Part shown: one piece after another, positions 44,116-53,944 of the stretch | Layout of the letters: each line of letters starts with the position of its first letter | How positions within the stretch are numbered: position 1 is the stretch's first letter | Assembly: GCA_036346405.1 (NCBI GenBank) | Contig: CM070566.1 | Location: 53,497,231-53,561,230 of the forward strand | Length of the DNA stretch: 64,000 nt | Source: Phyllostachys edulis | Lineage: Eukaryota > Streptophyta > Magnoliopsida > Poales > Poaceae | Direction: 5' to 3' | Made by a program: the position numbers and the translations under genes | The notes under the pieces: model-generated | What the model was told of the DNA's origin: nothing | The model's input: only the letters and a program-made list of their open reading frames with translations | Databases searched by the model: none

Positions 44116-46785
44116 ATGGCTAAGGATGGATCCATTGTTGATGCCAAGAACATCATCACTCCCACGCTTGAGGATCTGCCTGAAGAGTATCGCCGGGAGT
44201 ACGAACAACGCAAACTGGAATTTGACAAATTGATGTTATCATGTTTCCAAAAGACAAGGCAAGGTATTGTTAAAAAGGAGGGTGAATTGCCATCTGTTTA
44301 CATCAAGCCTGAGGCAGCCCCCACTGTAAGTGATGCATCTCTTTCTGAAGAGCAGATTGCTTTGATGATTGATCAGCAAATAGGTGCTACTGTGGATAGG
44401 TTGCTGTCTAGTCGCCTTAAAGCTATGGGTCTTGAAGAGCAAAGTGAGAAAAATCTGAAGCAACCTGTTTTGCCCCATGCTTATGTTGAGTACATAAGCA
44501 TTTTTTGAATTACTTTAATCCAGAAATAAGCTAGATAAAACATGGAAAATACTTTGGCTATTTTCACAAATAGAAAGCAGGTATGTATGAACACTATAGG
44601 CATACTAATTTCTAGAAAGACAGAAACTAGCATATCTATCTCAGCGTTCATCACAACAACAAATAGTAAAGCAAACCAAGTAATAAGAGAATATAGGCAT
44701 ACCCAGATTCTGTAGAAGAAGAAGATGCAGTAGTATTCTTGATGAGGACGTCGTTCGTCATGACGTAGTGGTAGTAGTCGTGCAGTTGGTGTAGAACGTA
44801 GCAGAAGGTTGTAGTCGCGCAGTTGATGTAGACGTAGCAATGAGCGATCGTGACGCCTCCCCATAAACCTTATTCGCCCTCGCTCGTGCAAGCCTTCGAG
44901 GATGAGGGTTCCGGAGGCCTGCTCTCCCGGTGCGGCCGTACAAGCGCCTCGTCGGGATGGAGATCGCCAAAGACAACAACAAAGACTATGGAATTTTGTA
45001 TTGTGGAAGCAACGGAAAAGCGAAATCTGTTCCTTTATAGCCAAAACTCGAGTCCAAAGGCAACAGCTTGATTGAAACCAAAAGCCAACAAATGCGAAAC
45101 TAAAAGCCAACAGATTGCGAAGTTAAAAGCCAACAGTTGCCAGAAGTTAAAAGCCAACAGTTGCCAGAAGTCCAAAGGCTAACAGTCACCATCAAGGACC
45201 AGAAGTCCAAGAGCCAACAGACACCATCGGCTCGGCACGGCAAGGCGAGGCGAGGCGAGCGAGCGAGCGCACGCGTGTGTTGGCTCTCTCCAATTCCACA
45301 AGAGGGGCTACCATGTTCCACCTTATAAACTGGTGTAACTCCCCTTCATCTGTCCATGTGGGACTAAACAGTTTAGCACATGCACATGGGCCTTTGAGAT
45401 TTACCAGGAATTAATTAGAATATAATATTTGGGCCTAGCCCATATTAATTCCAACAACTTATAGTGTTAACAATGATGGCAGTACCCAACATAATTCCTT
45501 GTTTGTCAGCACATCGGCAGCAAATACACCATCTAGAGTTATCCCGTAGAGTGTGCCGATGAAGCATATACATAGCCGAACTAATGGGTTAGTTGCGGCT
45601 GATCTCAATATTTCATCCCATGATACTGCTATGCCTGGATCCATGGCCCTTGTGCCTCTGTCATATGCAGATGCTACTGTGGTCAATTCGAATGTGTCTA
45701 GTGCTGGCAATTATATTGCTACGGGAGGGAATTCAACAAATTTGCAAACACCTCTATACTGTACTGTAGCATATAGTGCACCTCCCATACCTCTTCAGGG
45801 TTCGGGCATTGCTTATGGTCCAATACCAGCCAGTTAGTTTAACAATATGTCATATACCCAACCGAACCAAACTATACAATATGGCACACCACAATTTAAT
45901 GCTTGTAGGCCACAACAACTGGTCAGTGAGACACCTACTCGGCCTATGGCTGATACACAGGTTGGGTCGGGAAATATTAGAGAACAAGTGGCTAGTATGT
46001 TTAGAGAGACATTTGGGGTAGAGCCTAAAGGAAGATCACATTCATATCAAAAGCCATACCCTGATATTTATGATACTGTGCAATATCCTAGGGGGTTTAA
46101 AGTTCCTGAGTTTGTTAAATTTACTGGAGATGACAATAGGTCCACATTAGAACATATAGGCCAATTTATCATGCAGTGTGGAGAGGCTAATGCTATTGAT
46201 GCTTTGAAGTTAAGGTTGTTTCCTTTGTCTCTATCTGGCATTGCATTCAATTGGTATACTTCACTTGCACCTAATTCAGTTCACACATGGTCCTAGTTGG
46301 AGCAAAAGTTTCATGAATATTTTTATACTGGTGACACTGAGTTAAGATTGTCACATTTAACATCGGTTAAACAAAAGCACAATGAACCTGTTGCAGATTA
46401 CATTAGGAGGTTTAGAGAAATAAGGAACCGATGTTTTGAGCTAATGATTTCTGATAAGGACCTAGCTGATTTAGCCTATTCAGGTTTACTTTCCCACTTG
46501 AGGGAGAAGCTAGAAAACCATGATTTCCTAGATGTTAACCAGGTGTTACAAAAGGCCCTGGCACAAGAAAGCCAGGTTAAAGAATCTAGGAATTTTCAGA
46601 GGTCAAGTGACAAAATAAAAGTAGATCGTCCTAATGTTCACATGCTTCAATATGAATCTGAAAGTTCAGACGATGATGATATTGATGTTTGTGTGGCTGA
46701 ATGGGCTTGGTCTTCAAAGTCTAAACCATTCGCTTGTTCAGCCTTAAAGCCGGTTTCACAAAAAAAATCGGCAAGAGGAAATTAA
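44116..46785 (+). pseudogene. F gag
   Basis: The likely start is the ATG in ACCATGGCTAAGG at 44116. The N-terminal part (LEDLPEEYRREYEQRKLEF) runs to HAY at 44483, is split by a copia-like solo LTR, and resumes SVNNDGSTQHN at 45462. The capsid region holds FKVPEFVKFTGDDNRSTLEH, LPLSLSGIAFNWYTSL, FHEYFYTGDTELRLS and VADYIRRFREIRNRCFEL, a Retrotrans_gag domain. Stops occur near 45566, 45836 and at 46294 (TAG in the HTWxQ region). Gag would assemble the element particle. It is clearly non-functional. Confidence 0.92.
44484..45456 (-). mobile_element. Copia-like solo LTR in F gag
   Basis: The termini are TGTTGAGTAC (44484) and AATTCCAACA (45456), with five-base flanks GCTTA and ACTTA that differ at one base. 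On the minus strand it reads TGTTGGAATTAATATGGG, a start common in grass copia LTRs, and has a TATA-like TTTATAAGG near 45325. Removing it and one target copy restores the F gag frame (PHAY-SVNND). Four to five tandem copies of AAAGCCAACAGTTGCCAGAA lie at 45090-45200. A 209-codon minus-strand frame (45110-44481) in it has no domain. Confidence 0.83.
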
Positions 46786-48413
46786 ATACACCTTTGATGT
46801 TGCTAAGTGTGATAGAATTTTTGATTATTTGCTACAAGAAAAACATATCAAGTTGCCTACAATCATGTTATACTGGCGCCCGAAGAATTGAAAAGACATG
46901 CATATTGTAAATGGCACAATTCCTATTCTCATGCCACTAATGATTGCAATGTTTTTCGTCGACAGGTTTCAATCGGCCATTAATGAGAGACGATTGAAAT
47001 TTGCTGAAGGTCCAAAAATGCAGCTAGATCATAATCCTTTCCCTATCAATATGACTTATTTTGAGAACAAGAAAGTGCTTATTCAGCCGTCTCAAGCCGA
47101 ATCTACAAAAGGAAAAAATGTGGTGGTAGACATGGGGGGTATAAAGGCATCAAACTCGGGGTCAGGCAAAGTTGTTAAGCCAAAGATGATCAAACCAAAA
47201 GGCCCAGAAGTTGATCATTGGAAGATTAACCAAGGTAAAGGCAAGGCCATCAAGAGAATTGAAAGGCCGAAACCTACATTCAAGGAGCTTCTAGTCAAAT
47301 ATGAAGATGGTAAGGCCAGCCACAAAGAAACTAATTGGCCAGATAATTTCAAGCAGCCTACATCACCTATAAAGCATGAGTTTGATGGTCGGAATCATCA
47401 TCGAGAAGACTTCCATGCAGCAGCACCTTATCCTCCTTTTGGGCCACCAATGCTCGTCCCATGGGGTCCTCCTCCTGTCGGTTTTCCTCCTTGCCCGCCA
47501 TGGGGTTGGTATGGTCCATGGATGCTACCTCCAATGCCTTTAGGGCCATTCCATCCGGGGTGGACAGCACCTAGAAGACCTGTGTTTGATAGATTTTCAC
47601 GTCCTAATAACGACCGTTTTGATCAAAGAAATCGGTCTTACAATGTGAGAACTAACAAAGTGGTGAAGAAAGTGTATCGTGTCAAAGGTAGTGACCATTC
47701 GGGTGAAGAGCCAGATATGAATTCAAGGGCAAGAGAACCGAGTATCAAACAAGAAGAAAAGCAAGAACAGTCAGCTGCTATTGTTTCAAAAATCAGCAAT
47801 GGGAAGCACATAGCAGCAGCAATACCACATAGTTTAGATGCAAAACAACACGTCCACAACCATATAAACAAGGCATAGCTATAGCACCCATGGGCACCAC
47901 CTGCGGCTCGCTCACAAGAACGGCTACAAGAATAACCGAGCAAACTGCACTGCATGCTGGTTTTTAAGCACCAAAAAAAATGGGAAAACTTGGGGAAAAA
48001 ATGTCCGTGCTACCTGGGACAAAGCCACAGCCTCGTTGGTGTCCTCCGGGGCTTTCTTATTCTCAAAAGAGGAGGTTACAACAATGTGCGAATGCAAGAA
48101 ATTAAGGAGGCTAAAGCGAGAAAAATTGAGAGATGAAATATTTAATGAGATAAAGCCTATGGTGCCTGTCCGAAAAGAATGGAGGGTGAAGTCAATTGAC
48201 ATACCAGCTCAAGTGCATGATGATGATGAAGATGATTTGCTAGATTATGAAGGGTCTCCAATGATTAAAGATGACACTCCACCTCATCAAGGTATGGATA
48301 TCAATATGGTATTTACATTACCTGCGGAGTTTCAGGTTACCAGTGAGAATGTTGCTCAGTTGTGTCTTGGACCTAAAGAAGCTATCTTTGAGAAGCCTGA
48401 GGAATCGAGCTGA
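46786..48413 (+). pseudogene. F gag C-terminus and linker to protease
   Basis: After a frame change near 46780 the sequence reads YTFDVAKCDRIFDYLL, then a shifted CKWHNSYSHATNDC region (about 46905-46945) that stands where Tat elements have a zinc-knuckle-like motif. A 326-codon frame (46898-47878) follows, with a Pro-rich stretch GPPMLVPWGPPPVGFPPCPP and a basic tail. Another break lies near 47880-48036. Then comes ECKKLRRLKREKLRDEI and an acidic stretch DDDEDDLLDYEGSP. Several frameshifts separate the parts. Confidence 0.8.
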
Positions 48414-48419
48414 CACTTG

Positions 48420-48970
48420 AAACCATTGTATGTTAGAGGACATATCAATGGTAGGCCGATTTCTAGGATGTTGGTTGATGGTGGGGCTGCTGTAAACTTA
48501 TGCCATATTCAGTTTTCAAGAAATTGGGGCGAGAGGACAGCGAGCTCATGAAGACCAATTTGATGCTTAATGGTTTCACGAGTGAGTCTATGGAGGCCAA
48601 AGGTGTTATATCCATGGAGCTTACTGTTGGGAGCAAGACTTTACCTACAACTTTCTTTGTCGTCGACGTGCAAGGTAATTATAGCATTTTATTGGGTCGT
48701 GACTGGATACATGCAAATCGTTGCGTACCTTCTACATTGCATCATATTTTAATACAATGGATTGATGATGACATAGTAGTGGTTCAAGCAGATACATCGG
48801 CTTATGTTGCTTTGGCCAATGCTTCAGTTGATTGGCAGCATGGTAATGTTCAATGTTTAACGGGTTTAGACCTTTCTAGTTATGATTATCTCAGTGTTAC
48901 CAAAGATGGTTTTGTACCCGTGTTTGTACAACCGGCTTCCTCAGCTCGGCTTAGCAATGTGGTGTTATAA
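48420..48970 (+). pseudogene. F protease
   Basis: It starts LYVRGHINGRPISRMLVDGGAA, where DGGA replaces the common DSGA active site, as in many Tat elements. It continues PYSVFKKLGREDSEL and SILLGRDWIHANRCVP. One base is lost just after the active site (near 48502), so the Asp and the body of the enzyme lie in different frames. Confidence 0.85.
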
Positions 48971-50188
48971 ATGAATAAAGAAAATAGCTTACAATGGTTG
49001 CAGCAGCATATAGAACAATATCGGTCAAATAAGAACGATATTTGTGAGACTATTGATGATTTTGATGAAATAGAGAGATTAGGGCAAGGATTCTCGTCGG
49101 CTGACCCATTGGAGGAGGTTGATATAGGCAATGGGACTACTCCTAGGCCGACATTTATAAACAAAAATATGCCTACTGAACATAAGGGCAAAGTGATAGA
49201 GTTGCTTAAAGAATATGTTGATTGCTTTGCTTGGGAATATCATGAGATGCCAGGACTTAGCCGAGAGCTAGTTGAGCATCGATTACCTGTTAAGTTTGGT
49301 TTTAGGCCTTATAAGCAGCCACCTAGAAGGTTTAATCCTAATATATATGATCGAGTCAAGGAAGAAATAGGCCGATTATTGGAGGCTGGTTTTATTAGGC
49401 CATGTAGATATGCTGAATGGGTTTCTAACATTGTTCCGGCTGAGAAGAAAAATACTGGTAAATTGAGAGTGTGCATTGACTTTAGAGATCTAAATAAAGC
49501 CACTCCTAAAGATGAATATCCTATGCCTATAGCCGACATGTTGATTAATGATGCTTCAGGACATAGAGTAATTAGTTTTTTAGATGGTAATGCTGGTTAC
49601 AATCAGATTTTTATGGCCGAAGAAGACATGTCTAAAACGGCTTTTCGATGTCCCGGTTTTGTTGGTTTGTTTGAGTGGGTTGTGATGACTTTTGGTTTAA
49701 AGAATGCTGGTGCTACTTATCAAAGAGCCATGAATTTAATTTTTCATGATCTACTTGGTATTGTCCTAGAGGTATACATTGATGATATAGTAGTTAAATC
49801 GGATAGTATGGATCATCACTTAGCCGATTTATGTCTAGCCTTTGAACGGATGCGTCGGTATGGTTTGAAAATGAACCTACTCAAATGTGCTTTTGGTGTA
49901 TCGGCTGGCAAGTTCTTAGGATTTATAATACATGAGAGAGGCATAGAAATAGACCCTACCAAGATAGAAGCTATAAAGAAAGTGAAAGCGCCACGATGTA
50001 AAAGGGATATGCAAAAGTTTCTAGGCAAGGTAAATTATTTGAGGAGATTTATATCTAATTTGTCTGGTAAAATCAGTGCATTTACTCCCATACTTCGGTT
50101 AAAGAAAGTGACCGAATTTACTTGGGGGGCAGAACAACAGCAAGCTTTTGAAGACATTAAAGGGTATTTATCTACACCTCCGTGTTAA
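48971..50188 (+). pseudogene. F reverse transcriptase
   Basis: An unbroken frame of 405 codons contains KQPPRRFNPNIYDRVKEEI, LRVCIDFRDLNKATPKDEY, FLDGNAGYNQIF, WVVMTFGLKNAGATYQRAM and the catalytic YIDD at residues 269-272. It ends with the thumb and connection region (FLGKVNYLRRFISNLSGKI). The frame stops after YLSTPPC because one base is missing; the next frame continues with RNase H. This is the best-preserved coding segment of the window. Confidence 0.93.
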
Positions 50189-50620
50189 GGGCGCCCAAAG
50201 CTGGAATGCCATTTCGGCTTTATATTGCTGCACAAGAAGATGTCATCGGTGCTGTTTTGACACAAGTAATGGACGGCAAGGAATATGCTATTACTTACTT
50301 GAGTAAACGCTTGCTAGGAGCTGAGAAAAGGTATGCATTTGTTGAGAAATTATGTTTATCCTTGTATTATGCTTGTTCCAAGTTGAGGCATTATTTGTTG
50401 TCTAGCACTTGTGTTATCGCCTGTCAAACTGATGTCATTAAGTACATGCTGCAGCAACCAATTTTGAGTGGTAGGATTGGAAAATGGGCTTATGTATTAA
50501 TAGAATATGATTTGGCTTATGAATCTTTGAAGTCTATGAAAGGCCAAATTATAGCTGATTTCATTGTGGATCATAGGATTGATAGTGACATAGAGCTGGT
50601 TAATTATGTGTCTCTACGCC
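50189..50620 (+). pseudogene. F RNase H (gypsy type)
   Basis: The segment reads FRLYIAAQEDVIGAVLTQV, then YLSKRLLGAEKRYAFVEKL and SKLRHYLLS, ending IADFIVDH. The first catalytic Asp of the usual Y-x-DAS motif is replaced (LYIAAQED). In Tat elements this domain is often weakened and a second, archaeal-type RNase H follows. Confidence 0.82.
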
Positions 50621-51010
50621 CATGGAAATTATACTTTGATGGCTCGGTTTGTAAAGAGGGACAAGGTGTTGGTATTGTGCTGATTTCACCTAGAGATGTC
50701 ACTTTTGAAGCATCAGTTCATTTAGAATACTTCTGTTAGGATTACAAATTTTGGAGTCCATGGGTGTAAAGATTGTAGAGGCATTTGGTGATTCATTATT
50801 GGTGGTGCAGCAAGTTTCTAAGGTATATCAATGCTTTGATGGATCACTAAATAGTTATTTAGAAAGATGCTTAGATATCATAGCACCTCTGGATGATTTC
50901 ACTATTAGTCATATATCCAGAGAAGAGAATGTTAGAGCAAATGACCTAGCACAGCAAGCATCTAGTTATCAAGTTAAAAGAGGTAAATTGTTCATGATAG
51001 AAAAACCGAT
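50621..51010 (+). pseudogene. F second RNase H (archaeal type), active-site deletion
   Basis: The domain starts WKLYFDGSVCKEGQGVGIVL (first Asp) and reaches SVHLEYFC, then a stop at 50737. It resumes GLQILESMGVKIVEAFGDSLLV (Asp) and ISREENVRANDLAQQA. The part that normally lies between YFC and GLQ, about 12 residues with the catalytic Glu in an NNQAEYEA-like motif, is absent. Dual RNase H is a hallmark of Tat/Ogre elements. Confidence 0.85.
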
Positions 51011-51119
51011 GTTAGAAGTTGCTACAGTTTGCATGGCCGAACAGCATGTTGGTGGTTCGGATATTTTGGAAACATCAAGTGTTGCGGAGCCTAATGACTG
51101 GAGAAGGCCCCTAATTAGT

Positions 51120-52349
51120 TATTTGACAAACCCTGGTCAATCTGTTGATAGAAAGCTTCGGCGACAAGCATTAAAATATACATTGCTTGATGGAGAGTTG
51201 TATCGCCGAACCATAGATGGGTTACTTTTAAAATGCTTGAGTTCGGATCAATCTAAGGTTGCCATGGGTGAAGTGCATCAAGGCATATGTGGTACACATT
51301 AGTCGGCTCATAAAATGAAATGGTTGTTAAGAAGAATTGGTTTCTATCGGCCGACTATGTTAAAAGATTGTTTTAGATATTATAAAGGATGTGAGTCATG
51401 TCAAAAGTTTGGTGATGTGCAATTGGCACCTGCTGCTATGTTACATCCTATAATTAAACCATGGCCGTTTCGTGGATGGGGTTTAGATTTTATCGGCCAA
51501 ATACACCCTGCATCTTCTAAAGGTCATCATTTTGTTTTAGTAGCTACTGATTATTTCACCAAGTGGACAGAGGCTGTTCCTCTTAGAAACATGACTCATA
51601 AAGAGGTAATTAGTTTTATTTTGGAGCATATCATTTATAGATTCGGTATACCACAAAGTTTGACTACTGATCAAGGTTCATCTTTTATGTCTCACCAAGT
51701 ACAAGAGTTTGCCGAATCACATGGAATCAAGCTCCTTAATTCCTCACCTTATTATGCTCAGGCAAATGGTCAGACCGAGTCAAGTAATAAAACTTTAATT
51801 AGGCTTATCAAGAAAAAGATAGAGGAACATCCTAAGAGGTGGCATGAGGTGCTATCTGAAGCATTATGGGCTCATCGTATATCTAAACATAGTGCTACGA
51901 AGGTAACACCGTTTGAATTAGTGTATGGGCAGGAAGCTATTTTGCCTGTTGAGGTATATTTGAATGCTTCTAGGTGGCGAGCAAAATGAATTGTCGGTGA
52001 AGTTTATCATAATCGATGATGGATGAGTAGATGAAGTTCTGATGAGAGATTAAAAGCTTGGAGAGAAATTGAGAAAGATAAAATAAGGGTAGCCAAGGCC
52101 TACAATAAGAAAGTGAAGGAAAAATTGTTTCAGATAGGAGACTTAGTTTGGAAGACGATTTTGCCTGTTGGACACAAGGATAATAAGTTTGGGAAGTGGT
52201 CTCCAAATTGGGAAGGTCCATATGAAGTTGTAGAGATTGTCCCTGGAAATTCATATATAGTGCAAAATTTGCAGGGAGATAGGTTGCATAAAGCTCTTAA
52301 TGGCAAATATTTGAAGAAATACTATCCAAGTGTTTGGCAAAATGCTTGA
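51120..52349 (+). pseudogene. F integrase
   Basis: The N-terminal zinc-binding part has KYTLLDGELYRR, HQGICGTH and, after a TAG at 51301, YYKGCESCQKFG. The core frame 51315-51989 carries the triad Asp58 (GWGLDFIG), Asp119 (TTDQGSSF) and Glu155 (NGQTESSNK), with 35 residues between the last two as is standard. Stops at 51987 and just after break the C-terminal part, which then reads FQIGDLVWKTILPVGHKD and WSPNWEGPYEVVEIVPGNSY to 52349. No chromodomain follows, as expected for Tat. Confidence 0.92.
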
Positions 52350-52486
52350 GAAGTGCATGGCCGATGAGCTGTCGATCATCATCCTAAGAAATATGCATAT
52401 GGCCGGTGTTTGATCATCGTCCTAAGGAACAATTGAAGATATTTTTGTGGTAAACCTATTTGTTTACCAAAAAACAGGGGGGCATG
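52350..52486 (+). other. F 3' untranslated part with polypurine tract
   Basis: A short AT-rich stretch ends in the polypurine tract AAAAAACAGGGGGG (52469-52482), four bases before the 3' LTR start. Confidence 0.85.
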
Positions 52487-53268
52487 TGTTGATGACAAGA
52501 TTTAGCATCTTTAAAAAGGGGTTTAAAGACCTCTCGGGGGGTTCCAATTTTCAACGCGGTACGACCGATGTGTTCCTAGCGGTAGTACCGCGTGCTGTTT
52601 GGATCGCATTTGGTTTTTGTTGAAGTCATAGTTTTCAGCAAGTAAATAGCCAAATCGGTAGTACCAGCAAGATAAGCGCGGAACTACCTCTCAGAGGTAC
52701 TACCGCAATAATGCAGTGGTACTACCTCCAAGCGGTATTACCAGAATAATGCAGCAGTACTATCGCAAGACATTTTGATCTGAGTAGATTCTTGATGACG
52801 TCTGATTAAAAAAGGAGGGTCCAGATCATTGTGAACGTTCGGACCGTCCGAGCGTAAAGGGACTTATGAAGCGTCCGATTGAAATCCAATGCCTCAAAAG
52901 CAGGTGAACGTTCGGACCGTCCGAATGTAAAGAGACTTGTGAAGCGTTCGATTGGCCATTTCAATCTAGACCATCCACGTGGCAAAACACGAGTTTTTTA
53001 GGTCTTTTGAAGCATTTCAGTAACACGGTAGTTCTGCAATATAAAGCGGTACTACCGCTCCAAGGTAATACCGCAAGTTTAATGGCGGTAATACCGTTTT
53101 CTTGGATCTACTGCTGAGTGGTCCTACCGCACATATGCAAAGGTACTACCACAGGTCACTTGATCTGAGATGGATTCTTTGAGACGTCTGATTGAAATCG
53201 GACGGTCCAAAAACAGATAAACGTTTGGACCTCCGAATAGTGTCCAGATCTAACGGCTAAAACACGTG
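52487..53268 (+). mobile_element. 3' LTR of F, part before CACTA G
   Basis: It starts TGTTGATGACAAGATTTAGC and follows the 5' LTR closely, to AAAACACGTG, which matches 42848-42857 of the 5' LTR. Confidence 0.92.
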
Positions 53269-53284
53269 CACTACTACAGGAAGC

Positions 53285-53700
53285 CTCATCATAGACGGTT
53301 CGGAACCATCATCACAGACGGTTTCCGAACCGTCTATAATTGTTGGTCTGTAATAACAGGCAGTTATCACAGATGGTTCAAAACCGTCTGTGATACGCAC
53401 TATCACAGACGGTTTTTTGTTAAAACCGTATGTGAAGGATATTATCCTAGACGGTTTCCAATAAAATCGTATGTGATCCGAGGCTATCACAGACGATTCT
53501 ATTTACAAACCGTCTGTGATATTCTAGGATCACAGACGGTTCTGACATATAACCGTCTGTGATATTCTGGGATCATAGACGGTTCTGACATATAACCGTC
53601 TGTGATATTCTCGGATCATAGACGGTTCTTATATATAACCGTCTGTGATAAAGCCTTCATAGACGGTTTCAACAAAAAACCGTCCATGATAATTCATAAT
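53285..53700. repeat. Left subterminal repeat array of G
   Basis: About 16 motif copies (TCACAGACGGTTT, AACCGTCTGTGATA) are packed here. They include three near-identical units near 53510-53640 with the spacer TCTGACATATAACC. Confidence 0.88.
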
Positions 53701-53944
53701 CCTAACTACATTTTTGCTTTTTTTGGCTAGCCTCAGGATTGCTAGCCATGCCCTCTAAAAACAAGCATGCACAAAAACAGATACATCACAGATATTCAAT
53801 TGTTGACAACTCAAATGGATCATTACTCAAAATAAATTTTAAAAGATCGAATTTGTTCAAGTATTGTCGCTATAGTTACAATTGGATTACAATTGGGTCA
53901 ATTGTTTGTAGGTGGATGAAACTTTGGGTCGGCGACGGAGTGAA

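Noticed and set aside
44481..45110. A 209-codon minus-strand open frame
   Set aside because: It overlaps the edge of the copia-like solo LTR and has hydrophobic low-complexity content with no domain; LTR structure explains the segment better.
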